Below are positions 52,431 to 61,275 of a DNA stretch of 64,000 nt, piece by piece (position 1 is the first letter of the stretch; every line of letters starts with the position of its first letter). The translations under genes and the position numbers were made by a program. The DNA comes from UBA2266 sp964406945 (GTDB lineage Bacteria > Planctomycetota > Phycisphaerae > Sedimentisphaerales > Anaerobacaceae): contig CAYOTO010000008.1 of NCBI GenBank assembly GCA_964406945.1, positions 26,870 through 90,869 of the forward strand. Reading direction: 5' to 3'. The notes beneath the pieces are model-generated. The model was not told the DNA's origin, did not search any database, and saw nothing but the letters and a program-made list of their open reading frames with translations.

Positions 52431-54107
52431 ATGAATCCGAATTCGACCGGTCCGTGCGATGCGTCAATCAGACTCTCTTGTTGCTTACTCGGCGCTGCTG
52501 TCATCGCGGTGGTGTGGGCCATCTCAGCACAGGGCGTCGGTTTCGATAATCGCACGACCACCATGTGGCGCTGCGAGCAATACAGCCTTAAGAACCCGGA
52601 CTGGAAAGATAACCCTTTTGACCTCTCGGCCACGGTAACCTTTGTCCATCCGAAGGAAAAGCGCGTAACGGAGATGTTCTACAGCGGATCCGATACGTGG
52701 AGCTTCAGATTCACCGGCACGCGAACCGGCAAGTGGACCTTCTCGACCGAAAGCACCGACCCGGACTTGAACGGGCACACCGGGACCATAATCGTACTTC
52801 CGCGAACCGACCCGGATGTCAAAGGATTCCTCACCGGCGTCGGAAACAAATACGCCGTGATGGAGACCGACATCACCGATCTCAGCGGCTATGTCTATCA
52901 GGTCTTTATGAATCAGCAGGACTATGAACAGCAGCACAAGCACCCATCGCGGATACTCGGAAGCGGCGACAGACAGCGGTTGATTGAGGATTACTGGCGG
53001 AACACCCGCGACAACGGCTTCGACGTCTATTTCTTCGCTGTTTTCTACAGTTGGTTCCGGATGGGCGCCCTGAGTATAGACGATTTCAAATCGGGGTCCG
53101 ATCCGGACCTGGATGGGCCCGACCCGGCAGTGTTCGACGTGCTCGAAAGCGCTATCCGCTACGCTCACCAGCGAGGCGGCCGCACCCATATCTGGGCATG
53201 GGGCGACAACGGCAGAAAACAGACGCCGAACCACCTCGGCGGCGGATTCCGGGGTAAAAGGCACAAACGCCTTATTCGATACATTGCCGCTCGCCTGGGA
53301 CCGATGCCGGGCTGGACCATGAACTTCGGATTCGACACCGTGGAAATGCCCAACGCCGAGGCCGACAGCGTCTGGTGGGCCGACATGCTCAACAGCAAAA
53401 TGGGCTGGCCGCACATTTTGACCTCCCGAGGCTGGCATGACGACAGCTTCGGCGCCAACTCCTATGCCGGCTTCGGCGGAAATCCCTACGACCTCGAGAC
53501 AACCGACAAAGGCCCGGCAGATTACGCCGAAATCGTCCGCCACATGCGGGCCCACCGCGACAGACCGTCCATATACGAAGAGCGACATACCTACAATCGA
53601 TGGAACTGCTGGCCGACTCGAGTTGCACAGCCCGACAGGCTTGACGAAGACGGCTGCAGAAGACTAATCTGGTATGAAACCATGGCCGGCGGCATGGGCG
53701 GTTTCTTCGGGCACTTTTCCGAGCGATTCAATCAGTACGGCCCGTTCCGCCCCGAAGGGCCCTGCGGTTACCACCCCGATTCGCTCAAGCAGGCCTTCAG
53801 AACCTACAATCGATTCTGGAAAAACGGGCGTCTTAAGCTGGACATGCATCCCGACAGCGGCCGCATTGCATCTCCGCACGGTTACTGTCTGGCGACAACT
53901 GAAATGAAACACTTCGTGTTCTTCGCCGAAGATACCGACTCGATAAGAATTGATCTGACCGGTATGCCCGGACGACAGCCTGTCGCGGCCATAAATGCGA
54001 AGAAGGCCTACGAAGAAATCGATAAGGGTACGTTGACATCCGGCGTCCACACTATTGATCTCGAAGCCGTCAGCGACTGGGTCCTGGCCGTCGGCCGGTT
54101 TCACTGA
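52431..54107 (+). CDS. DUF5060-domain glycoside-hydrolase-like protein
   Basis: A 558-residue secreted protein. A hydrophobic signal-like segment (CCLLGAAVIAVVWAI) leads to a DUF5060-type beta-sandwich (TTMWRCEQYSLKN through SFRFTGTRTGKWTF, about 35-110). A TIM-barrel-like region follows (about 150-440; DNGFDVYFFAVFYSWFRMG and WTMNFGFDTVEMP), and a C-terminal beta domain. The cluster DTVEMPNAEADSVWWADML carries Glu residues of the kind used by glycoside hydrolases. No CAZy family is certain. AAGGAG precedes the ATG. Convergent with the GH140-like gene. Confidence 0.75.
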   Translation: MNPNSTGPCDASIRLSCCLLGAAVIAVVWAISAQGVGFDNRTTTMWRCEQYSLKNPDWKDNPFDLSATVTFVHPKEKRVTEMFYSGSDTWSFRFTGTRTGKWTFSTESTDPDLNGHTGTIIVLPRTDPDVKGFLTGVGNKYAVMETDITDLSGYVYQVFMNQQDYEQQHKHPSRILGSGDRQRLIEDYWRNTRDNGFDVYFFAVFYSWFRMGALSIDDFKSGSDPDLDGPDPAVFDVLESAIRYAHQRGGRTHIWAWGDNGRKQTPNHLGGGFRGKRHKRLIRYIAARLGPMPGWTMNFGFDTVEMPNAEADSVWWADMLNSKMGWPHILTSRGWHDDSFGANSYAGFGGNPYDLETTDKGPADYAEIVRHMRAHRDRPSIYEERHTYNRWNCWPTRVAQPDRLDEDGCRRLIWYETMAGGMGGFFGHFSERFNQYGPFRPEGPCGYHPDSLKQAFRTYNRFWKNGRLKLDMHPDSGRIASPHGYCLATTEMKHFVFFAEDTDSIRIDLTGMPGRQPVAAINAKKAYEEIDKGTLTSGVHTIDLEAVSDWVLAVGRFH

Positions 54108-54167
54108 GTTACCCGACGGCAGCCTTCGGGTTAGCTGACTAACTGCGCGAACTTCCTGCAATAGCTG

Positions 54168-55553
54168 CTATTTCAGTACACCCGGTGCGGCGAACCCCGC
54201 GTCGGCGTCGTCCAGCACCAGCAGCCAGTCGCAGCCGCGGCCCGAGGTAGGCGGAACGTAAGTCTGCATCGCAAACGTGTCGCCGGTGTGCAGTGGATAG
54301 GCCGCTGCGTACCTGGGATCGTACCAGGTCGCCGCCACGCGTTTGGCCCGGATGGCATCCATGCGCACCGTGAACCGCTCGCCGCGCGGCGAATACACGA
54401 ACGCGAAAGAACCGTCGGAGGCAACCGCCGCCCGGACCTTTGCAGCGCCCGAAGCCGGCCCGTCGACAATCACCGACTGGTCCGGAACCAGCTTGCGAAA
54501 CGGCCGCGACTCGAATAGTCTTCGTACATGGCCCATCTGAAACGCCCCCGGATGGTCGAGCACCTCGTGCCACGGCATGTTCGCGCTGATAACCGGCCTG
54601 CGCCCGTCGTCCCACATCTGCCAGATGCTGTTGTGGCCGTAAGTGTGGCCGCAGGCGCCGGCCAGCAGCGACCAGTACGCCGCCTGCCGGACGTCATAGT
54701 CGTCGAACCGGAAATTCGCGGCCGCATCCGAGTTGTAAAAACCCACCGGGATCATCTCGTACCGCGGTTCGCCGTCGAGCGTGGGTTTGACCGGCTCGAG
54801 GCCCCAGTCGTGTGCGGCGAACAATCCGTTGTCGTGATCTCGCGCCGCATGTGAAGACTGAAACATGTTGAAATCGAGCCAGTCGGCATTGTGAAAATAA
54901 TCGCTCGATAAACCCGGCCCGCGAGGATGATACGTCCTCAGATGCCGGCCGCCGTCGCCTTCGGCCAGCCCTGCGGCCATCGCCGTGATGATCGTCCTCT
55001 CGCGATCGCTCACAATATTCTCATCGCCGCCCAGGATCCAGACAACGCCTGCGTCTTTATACCGCCGACCTAGAAAACGGCCATAGAGCTTCGCGCTCTG
55101 TTCGGTGAAAATCGATCTGCCGTCCTTCCAGTAACTGCCCCATGTAGGCAGCATCCCGATGTGCAGTCCCAGTTCGTTCGCTTTGTTGACGATGTAGTCG
55201 ACGTGCTCGAAATATGCCTCGTTCGGCCGGGTGGGGTCTTTGTCCTTCAGCGGGACCGCTCCGTACGGGTTGGGGTCGGTCAGGCCGCCCGCCTGTGCCA
55301 GCACCACCGCCTGAATAACCGTAAAGCCCTTTGCGGCCCGGTTGCTAAGATAGCGGTCCGCCTCTTCTCGATTGAGCCGATGAAACAACTCCCAGGCCGT
55401 ATCGCCCAGATAGAAGAAAGCCTTGCCGTCGGCGTATTCCAGATAACGACCGCCTTTGTTTACTCGCAGACCCGCCACCTGCGCCGGAGTTGTGCAGGCC
55501 GCCGATATCGCCATACACAAAGACAAAGCCAGAAATGCTCGTAGTTTTTCCAT
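54168..55553 (-). CDS. GH140-like apiosidase/DUF4038 glycoside hydrolase
   Basis: A 461-residue secreted enzyme with signal peptide (MEKLRAFLALSLCMAISAAC; TTPA after the Cys is consistent with a lipoprotein). The TIM-barrel shows GKAFFYLGDTAWELFHRL (GH140/DUF4038 start), LHIGMLPTWGSYW, and the block WILGGDENI near 173-180 with an Asp-Glu pair. Further barrel strands and a C-terminal beta domain are present. GH140 enzymes release apiose-containing sidechains from pectin RG-II. GAGGT precedes the ATG. Together with uxaE and the DUF5060 protein it suggests plant- or algal-glycan use. Confidence 0.85.
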   Translation of the reverse strand: MEKLRAFLALSLCMAISAACTTPAQVAGLRVNKGGRYLEYADGKAFFYLGDTAWELFHRLNREEADRYLSNRAAKGFTVIQAVVLAQAGGLTDPNPYGAVPLKDKDPTRPNEAYFEHVDYIVNKANELGLHIGMLPTWGSYWKDGRSIFTEQSAKLYGRFLGRRYKDAGVVWILGGDENIVSDRERTIITAMAAGLAEGDGGRHLRTYHPRGPGLSSDYFHNADWLDFNMFQSSHAARDHDNGLFAAHDWGLEPVKPTLDGEPRYEMIPVGFYNSDAAANFRFDDYDVRQAAYWSLLAGACGHTYGHNSIWQMWDDGRRPVISANMPWHEVLDHPGAFQMGHVRRLFESRPFRKLVPDQSVIVDGPASGAAKVRAAVASDGSFAFVYSPRGERFTVRMDAIRAKRVAATWYDPRYAAAYPLHTGDTFAMQTYVPPTSGRGCDWLLVLDDADAGFAAPGVLK

Positions 55554-56033
55554 GTTAATTTACCTCAAAAAAAACAGTTCCGATTGTCGAGCACTGATTC
55601 ACCGCACGGGCCTGCACGCAGCGGAGCATATCGGCAAAGCCGGTGCCGCCGCCCTTAGCCGCCGACAGTGAGAAACCGTCCGGTAACTCGTATCTGCCGC
55701 TGATTCGGTAGCGGTGGTCCAGGATTAGTTCACCACCGCTGGCGAAGTCCCGGCTTTCAAGAAGTTCTGCGAACAAGCCGCTTGTGCAACGCACTTATTC
55801 TGGTGTATGGGCGTAAATTCTCGGAGCATGACGTGTACATACTACCCGTTTGCTGCCTCGGGAACAACCGTTCCGGGTAGTTCGCAGTTGGTGGATTCAT
55901 GCTCGAACGGTGCGCCGCGGCGGGTGAGCTGAGGTAATTTTAAGCCGTTGCCGGACCTAATCCGCTTGCAAAATCCGCCCGACGTATATAAACTACCAGC
56001 CCGCCGAATAAAATCGCGGCATGGGCAAAAAAC
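55554..56033. other. intergenic stretch upstream of the GH140-like gene and before tRNA-Thr
   Basis: No gene with start and ribosome binding site. One minus-strand frame (55555-55794) encodes SGRYELPDGFSLSAAKGGG, reminiscent of a secreted beta-helix fragment, possibly a remnant, but too short to call. Confidence 0.4.
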
Positions 56034-56105
56034 GCCAACGTAGCTCAACGGTAGAGCTCTGGTTTTGTAAACCAGTGGTTGTCGGTTCGAATCCGACCGT
56101 TGGCT
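56034..56105 (+). tRNA. tRNA-Thr (anticodon TGT)
   Basis: A 72-base cloverleaf: acceptor GCCAACG/CGTTGGC, anticodon stem CTGGT/ACCAG with loop TTTGTAA (TGT), T arm GGTTCGAATCC. Discriminator T, no encoded CCA. Its 3' part is the probable attachment site: the integrase gene on the opposite strand ends inside it. Confidence 0.95.
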
Positions 56106-57568
56106 TTCTCTTTTTCCCCCTTACAAATCGGCGACATGTGCGGACATTTGCTGCTTAAGTTCTTGTCAGACCTGGATTTACGGCTTTCCCTTTCGGGCCT
56201 GTTTTGAGAGAGACCGCTGCCAACTGATGACATGCGGTTAACACCGGAGAAAGCCGCAGGTGTCGATCTGGGTGTCGATTTAGGTGTCAACTGGGGTGTC
56301 GATTTTTCCCATCGCCTCTGATCGGCATGAACGACTCTATCGTCTGTACCGGTCGCAGTATTCTCCGCTTTGGCCTGGCTCGGCAAAGACAAATCGGGCA
56401 GCCCGGCAACCGCCTCCGATTCCTGCCCCCGGAAAATATGGGTGTAGCGGCTCATGGTCAGATTGATGTCGCTGTGCCGCATGATTGCCTGTACGACCTT
56501 CGGATGTGCACCGCTCGCGGCCAGCAGGCTGCCGGTGGAATGCCTCAGGCTGTGGAAGTCGGCGTACCGGCCGGCCTCATCGACGTACGGTATATCCGCC
56601 GCCGCCAGGTCCTTCTTAAGCATCTGGGCCGCCTTGACCGGAACCTTGAACACAGCAGCGCTCGGCAGCTTGGTCGCCAGGGCGTCTTTCAGCAACGCCG
56701 CCGTATCGGGCCGAAGCGGAAGAACCGCCTCATCTCCGTTTTTGGTGTACCCGGCCTCGACCGTTACAGTGCAGGCGTCAAAGTCAAAGGATTCTCTCTT
56801 GAGGCTCTTTAACTCGTTCCGCCTCAGCCCGGTCTCGACGGCCAGACGGTACAGCAGTGCTCGCTGCTGACCTGTCATACCGTACCGCTCGGGTGCGGCC
56901 TCCGTAGCCTCCAGCAATCTGCGGATCTCATCCGGTTCGAGCGATCTGCGGTCATGCCGGCGGTCGGTCTTTACGCTGATGTTCCGGAGATGCTGGACAG
57001 GCGATTCACCCGCCCGGCCGTCCTGGACCATCCACTTCGCGAACTGCCTGACCGATTGCAGGTAGAAGTTCCGTGTCTGAGCCGAGACAGGCCCCAGGTC
57101 CTTGTTCCTCGACACCTTGACTTTTTTGCCGTTCTTCTGTGCGACCTCGGCCACCTTTACGGACTTGCGCATGTTCGAAATCGCATTCTGAACTTTGCTG
57201 GATGTAATGTCCGGCCAGAATACAAATCCGCAGTCCTCGAAGACTTTCTTCACCCGGGTTACCACCGTTTTCGCGTAGTCGGCAGTATTGCCTTTCGCGA
57301 GCAGGCCGGCATGAAAGTCGTCCAGATGCCTGGCCAGAGGAACCTTCCGCTGCTCGACGTACTTGTCCACGACTCCGGAGTGCTCAAGTTCCGCCGCTTT
57401 CACAAGATCGGCGGCCTTCTGCCTCGTGGCGGTCTTGTCCATGTATCCTTTGACCCGCCGCTCTATTCCGTTGGCGTCGCGATATTTGATGTACCAGCAC
57501 CGGGACTGCTTCTTGACCTTCTTGCCGTTGACCACACTGGTGTATTTTCGCTTGTAAACAGAAGCCAT
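56045..57568 (-). CDS. int: tyrosine recombinase (integrase) overlapping tRNA-Thr
   Basis: A 507-residue phage-type integrase. The arm-binding N-terminus and core-binding domain (about 70-190) precede the catalytic domain with the Arg in AVETGLRRNEL (249/250), the box HSLRH (339-343), H365 and the nucleophile Tyr 375 in LTMSRYTHIF. A low-complexity C-terminal tail (Pro/Ser/Lys-rich, TPKSTPRSTPA) and a final stretch NGRIRTDNHWFTKPELYR follow. That stretch is the antisense translation of tRNA-Thr, and the stop codon is in its D arm. The gene thus overlaps the tRNA by 61 bases, and excision would change the C-terminus. The start overlaps the stop of the XRE gene (TAATG). Confidence 0.93.
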   Translation of the reverse strand: MASVYKRKYTSVVNGKKVKKQSRCWYIKYRDANGIERRVKGYMDKTATRQKAADLVKAAELEHSGVVDKYVEQRKVPLARHLDDFHAGLLAKGNTADYAKTVVTRVKKVFEDCGFVFWPDITSSKVQNAISNMRKSVKVAEVAQKNGKKVKVSRNKDLGPVSAQTRNFYLQSVRQFAKWMVQDGRAGESPVQHLRNISVKTDRRHDRRSLEPDEIRRLLEATEAAPERYGMTGQQRALLYRLAVETGLRRNELKSLKRESFDFDACTVTVEAGYTKNGDEAVLPLRPDTAALLKDALATKLPSAAVFKVPVKAAQMLKKDLAAADIPYVDEAGRYADFHSLRHSTGSLLAASGAHPKVVQAIMRHSDINLTMSRYTHIFRGQESEAVAGLPDLSLPSQAKAENTATGTDDRVVHADQRRWEKSTPQLTPKSTPRSTPAAFSGVNRMSSVGSGLSQNRPERESRKSRSDKNLSSKCPHMSPICKGEKEKANGRIRTDNHWFTKPELYR

Positions 57569-57777
57569 TACCGAGCCTCCTTCCTGGTCTTCTTCGCGAC
57601 GGTCAGTCCGAAGTACGCCATCAGTTTTTCCGCAGTCTCCAGCGTACAGGTCCGCCCCTGCATGATCCTACACAACTGAGCCTCACTGACTCCGGTTTCC
57701 TGCGCGATCCGATAGCGGGTCTTTCCGCTCTTCTCGATCTGTCGTCGAATTGTCTCAATTATCATTCTTATCATCAT
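57568..57777 (-). CDS. XRE-family helix-turn-helix regulator
   Basis: A 69-residue Cro/CI-type HTH: TRYRIAQETGVSEAQLCRIM is the helix-turn-helix, then LETAEKLMAYFGLTV, the fourth and fifth helices. The small size is typical of element-encoded repressors. Start uncertain among ATGs at 57789, 57777, 57774 and 57765. It is coupled to int (the stop TAA overlaps its ATG), so it probably regulates integrase expression. Confidence 0.85.
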   Translation of the reverse strand: MMIRMIIETIRRQIEKSGKTRYRIAQETGVSEAQLCRIMQGRTCTLETAEKLMAYFGLTVAKKTRKEAR

Positions 57778-57936
57778 AGATACGCTCATAATACAGTCAA
57801 GTCTAACCTTGTACTTACTAGCTGTCAAGCATAAAAAGTGCTATTTACAGAAAATTATCTTCAAGCTGGAAACAGCCTGCATTCTCCTGTCCGACATGTC
57901 CGTCCTGTCCACTGCGAAACGGCTCAACGGCAGTGC

Positions 57937-60285
57937 TCAGGACGGTTCGGACACGTCGGACGGCTGGTGCTCAAGCCATTCCAGACTGATAACGCGATTC
58001 CGGGCTTTGTCGTCGCTTCGTCCAAACCCAACGTCCAGCCGGCGTCTACGGAGGTTCGGTGCCAGCCGACGCAGCTTTTTACCAAGAGCCTGCGGGGTTT
58101 TGGGCCAGTCCCGACGGGTGTTGACTTGCCCGGCACTGCTCTGGCTGTTCAGGGCTGTAAGAAGTTCCTGTGCCGTACCCCGCCAGTGTGACCGTCCGCT
58201 CATGAACTCCTGTAAGACAGATCCCACAGCCGACGCCTCGATAGCGAGACTGTTGGCGCTCTCGCGATTGTCGGAATATGCATCCATGAAAGCTCCCGGA
58301 CGAAAGTCCAGAGATGTCTCGGCGGCGACTGACCAGGCGGCAAAGTCGGCCATGCGGGGCGGGTCCCGCAGGACCACCGACGGCAGGTTGCGAATCGCAC
58401 CGCTGACGCCATCGAGAATAGCCCCGAGGATTAGCGGCCGCAATTCCCATATATCGCGCCACAACTCTTTTTCGGTACGGCGTTTCGAATCGGGAATCGT
58501 CGGCAGCGTAAGCCCGATGCACCTGTCCAGAAGGTCCGAACGAGTCGCCAATTCCTCGATGCCGTTGATTATCACCGGCCGCTGTACGTCGATCAGGACT
58601 TCTTCATTGTCGCTGTACAGTTCCCGCGTCGCAAATCCGCCGCCGGTCGCAAGCCGGCAGAACGCATCGCTAAGCCAGGGAGCGATACCGGAAAGATTGT
58701 CATATCCAAGAACCCAGCTATTGGCGGCCGCTATCATCAAATCGCGTACGTCGCGCGGTACCGCTCGCAAAGCGGCTTTATTGGGATCAATCAGGGTCCG
58801 CAGCACCCGGCACAACGTGGTTTTGGCTGAGCCCTGCTCGCCATTGACCACCAGCATCGGGTACGGACCTGTCGGCCTCAGGGCAGCCACTAACCACGAA
58901 AGCACAAGCACCCAGTCGTGATCATTTTCGAGATTAAGAAACTGCCGCAGCAGCCCTACGTTCCCGCCATGCTCAGGAACCGGTAGCTGCAACAGACCGC
59001 GCGGACGCAGGAACTTGACCGCCGGTTCGCTGCAGACCTCCCAGCCATCAGCCGAAATCCGAACGCCCCGCCACTGTGCGTCTCCGAGGTCCAGCCAGAT
59101 GTCGCCGTCCAGTTTGCCGACTCGAACGCAGACCTCATACTCGTCGCCTTCGTAAACCGCCTTGCTCGTGAGTACGCCCAGAGCATCCTGCATGCCCTGC
59201 GAACCTGGAGCTTTTCGGTGATGTCTCCAGAACTGGCCGGTCAACCAGTGTCGGAATGCTTTGGAGCAAATGCGGTATGTCTGGCGATGGCCGTGCTCGC
59301 TGATCGTCGCGAATGCATTGCAGTCCGGGCTGTGAAACAACTCCAGGCCATCGGCAAGTTCGATCAACATTGTGGCCTGGCTCTTGCGGTCGTCGGACTG
59401 ATCGTCCTTCTTCTTGCCTGAAGAGTTCTCGGGCTGATATTTAGCCACGCTCGCCGCGATCTGGTCCACTTCAGTATCCGTAAGCAGCGGCTTGCACCGC
59501 CTCCGGTTAGTCTCCAAAAGGGCAGCGACAATAGCATCCCGCTCGAACCCCTTGCGCCGCATCGCACCGGCCATGGACGTAAGCGTACTGTTGCGTTCGC
59601 CTGCCTCTATCATTTCAGCGTCGTATCTAGGCGAGCCCTGAGCTTGAACAGGCTCGACTCTATGCTCATCCAAAAACCACTTCGGGCATTCCGCCGGGTC
59701 GATGCCTCGCGGATCCACTCGCCAGCGATATTCTTCGCCGCTGGCGTGCAGGGACGGCGGAGCAACGACGAATCCGCCGTCAGAACGCACGTCCAGCCCT
59801 GGTCCGAGCTTCCCGACCGAGTTCCTGAGCCGTTCACCTTCGGGGTACTTGAAGTACAGATGCCGCCCACCGCCTCCGGTAATGACTTCCAGAGTTTCGA
59901 TCTTGCCGTGAGCATCTTCAATCTTCGCAAGCGATTCGTTACCGCCGTGAGCCGGATCTACATCCAGAACCACAATGCCGCTTTCCCGCCCGGTGCATAT
60001 CCCGACGTTCATGGCTTTGCAAACCGTACCCCAGCTTGCGATCTTTGTGCCGTTAAGCGTCGCACTGCGGCTGCCCTTCGACGCGAGTATGCTGTGCGGA
60101 TGTTTGCCGGGACTGGAACAGTCCGGGCGACCGCACTGGCATTTGCCGTCGGCATTAACTGACCAAAGCGGCACAACCGGCCATCCGAGATCAGCATACG
60201 CGATTGCGCAGTCGAGCGTCCGAAACATCCTGGAACCCAATTGCAGTTTTCCGTCCTCAGTTTTTCCTTTCGGCTCAAGAGACAT
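57937..60285 (-). CDS. element primase-polymerase with C-terminal ATPase (replication initiator)
   Basis: A 782-residue protein. An N-terminal Prim-Pol (AEP) domain (about 20-215) has the two catalytic-type acidic blocks GIVVLDVDPAHGG and LGPGLDVRSDGGFVVAPPS. A PriCT-type linker (ERNSTLTSMAGAMRRKGF) follows. A C-terminal P-loop ATPase has Walker A VNGEQGSAKTTLCRV near 480 and WVLGYDNLSG as a Walker-B-like block. This arrangement is typical of self-replicating integrative elements and phage-plasmids: the primase starts replication and the ATPase acts as helicase or loader. The start overlaps the previous stop (TGATG) behind GGGGG. Last strong replication gene before XRE. Confidence 0.88.
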   Translation of the reverse strand: MSLEPKGKTEDGKLQLGSRMFRTLDCAIAYADLGWPVVPLWSVNADGKCQCGRPDCSSPGKHPHSILASKGSRSATLNGTKIASWGTVCKAMNVGICTGRESGIVVLDVDPAHGGNESLAKIEDAHGKIETLEVITGGGGRHLYFKYPEGERLRNSVGKLGPGLDVRSDGGFVVAPPSLHASGEEYRWRVDPRGIDPAECPKWFLDEHRVEPVQAQGSPRYDAEMIEAGERNSTLTSMAGAMRRKGFERDAIVAALLETNRRRCKPLLTDTEVDQIAASVAKYQPENSSGKKKDDQSDDRKSQATMLIELADGLELFHSPDCNAFATISEHGHRQTYRICSKAFRHWLTGQFWRHHRKAPGSQGMQDALGVLTSKAVYEGDEYEVCVRVGKLDGDIWLDLGDAQWRGVRISADGWEVCSEPAVKFLRPRGLLQLPVPEHGGNVGLLRQFLNLENDHDWVLVLSWLVAALRPTGPYPMLVVNGEQGSAKTTLCRVLRTLIDPNKAALRAVPRDVRDLMIAAANSWVLGYDNLSGIAPWLSDAFCRLATGGGFATRELYSDNEEVLIDVQRPVIINGIEELATRSDLLDRCIGLTLPTIPDSKRRTEKELWRDIWELRPLILGAILDGVSGAIRNLPSVVLRDPPRMADFAAWSVAAETSLDFRPGAFMDAYSDNRESANSLAIEASAVGSVLQEFMSGRSHWRGTAQELLTALNSQSSAGQVNTRRDWPKTPQALGKKLRRLAPNLRRRRLDVGFGRSDDKARNRVISLEWLEHQPSDVSEPS

Positions 60286-60596
60286 CAACTACCCCCCTTC
60301 AGTTGGCCAGGCGATTCTGCGCTTATAAAACGCCCGATTTGGCCGTTCTGTGAAGAGTCGGAGTCTTTGCCGCTTTCTGCCTGATACGGACGCGCAGCAT
60401 ACAGCGGGCATGCAAGGTCTGTACACAACCGCACCTCCTCGCGCTGCCAACCTGCGCATTCCAGGCACTGAGCATTCACACAGGCCCGTAAAGAACGGCC
60501 TTTTACGGCCGTATCGTAAGTCTTGCGATACGCGCGAGGGATCTGCTGCCTGCGACGGGTAATTTGTTTCTGCCGCTTAGTCGATGTCGAGGTCAT
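60285..60596 (-). CDS. small Cys-rich zinc-ribbon-like protein
   Basis: A 103-residue protein with a conserved-looking Cys cluster LRACVNAQCLECAGWQREEV and LCTDLACPLYAARPY: six Cys in a CxxxxCxxC...C...C pattern followed by CPLxxxRP. Such short proteins accompany the replication genes of planctomycete and actinobacterial integrative elements; function unknown. The ATG at 60596 overlaps the upstream stop (ATGA), and its own stop TGA overlaps the primase ATG. Confidence 0.75.
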   Translation of the reverse strand: MTSTSTKRQKQITRRRQQIPRAYRKTYDTAVKGRSLRACVNAQCLECAGWQREEVRLCTDLACPLYAARPYQAESGKDSDSSQNGQIGRFISAESPGQLKGGS

Positions 60597-60850
60597 GGTG
60601 CACCTCCCTTCCCCATCGCAGTTTGCGGCGCAGGAAGCTCCAGGTATTTCTTCAGCCCTGATTCGAATGCACGCCAGAAATTGTCGCGTGTGCGTTCGTC
60701 GAGCGGAACCTGAAGAGCCAGGAGCATCTCCCCCAACCCTTCTTTCAATCTCGCCCTTGACACAAGGCGTGATACAGTGTACTGTGTTCGTGATCCACGT
60801 TCGTTTCGGGCCACTGCTGGCACAGTGGCCCATCTCCTTGTACTTCTCAT
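60593..60850 (-). CDS. small protein in the replication operon, unknown
   Basis: An 85-residue basic protein: MRSTRRWATVPAVARNERGS, a middle VSRARLKEGLGEMLLALQVP, and the C-terminal helix RDNFWRAFESGLKKYLEL. GGAGGTGG lies upstream of the ATG. Start and stop overlap its neighbours by four bases each (ATGA), so it is a firm member of the coupled operon. No family recognised. Confidence 0.7.
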   Translation of the reverse strand: MRSTRRWATVPAVARNERGSRTQYTVSRLVSRARLKEGLGEMLLALQVPLDERTRDNFWRAFESGLKKYLELPAPQTAMGKGGAP

Positions 60851-61071
60851 CTGGCCACCTCCTCCCCTGCCTCGAATGTCTTCCTGTCCGGTGCTCCAGC
60901 CTCCAGCCAACGGGCGATGGTCATCTCTGACCAGCGGACCGACCCGCCGATCCGCAAGGGCCGTGGAATTTTGCCGCTGCTGTTAAGCCGATGAACACCC
61001 CGTTTGCTGAGAGCCAACTTCTCTGCCAAGTCTTGGGCCGTAAGCAACCTGTCTTTTGTTTGTTCCGTCAT
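60847..61071 (-). CDS. AlpA/excisionase-like helix-turn-helix protein
   Basis: A 74-residue protein: LLTAQDLAEKLALSKRGVHR followed by SSGKIPRPLRIGGSVRWSE. This is the MerR-like winged HTH of AlpA/Xis proteins, which direct excision of integrated elements. The ATG at 61071 is nine bases after AGGAG, and an upstream in-frame extension is not supported. First gene of the coupled operon that runs down to int; the 11-bp repeat cluster lies directly upstream and may be its operator. Confidence 0.87.
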   Translation of the reverse strand: MTEQTKDRLLTAQDLAEKLALSKRGVHRLNSSGKIPRPLRIGGSVRWSEMTIARWLEAGAPDRKTFEAGEEVAR

Positions 61072-61128
61072 CAGTTTTTCTCCTAAAAAAGAACACGTAA
61101 CATTTGTTGCTGCACTGGCCCAAAGCAT

Positions 61129-61275
61129 AAGGCTGAACGAAATTGCACTATTTCGTTCAGCCTTTTTAGCGCGCATTTTTTCTGCGCAGACCGCTTGGCA
61201 CGTATATAAACCGGAAAGTTTTTTTTGGCAGGACTGTCTGAACGAAATCTGAACGAATTAATTTCGTTCAGATTT
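61129..61275. repeat. cluster of five copies of CTGAACGAAAT, arranged as two inverted repeats
   Basis: Copies at 61133-61143 (+), 61150-61160 (-), 61238-61248 (+), 61249-61259 (+, last bases TT for AT) and 61261-61271 (-). The first two form a 15-bp stem with a 6-base loop (61129-61164); the last two form a 13-bp stem with 5-base spacer (61245-61275), whose right arm is the 3' end of the QueC-like gene. It is placed between the cargo operon and the replication operon, so it could be an origin, an Xis/repressor operator or a bidirectional terminator. Confidence 0.8.

Noticed and set aside
55555..55794. Minus-strand frame with SGRYELPDGFSLSAAKGGG
   Set aside because: Suggestive of a secreted beta-helix fragment but too short, without signal peptide or good start; could be chance.
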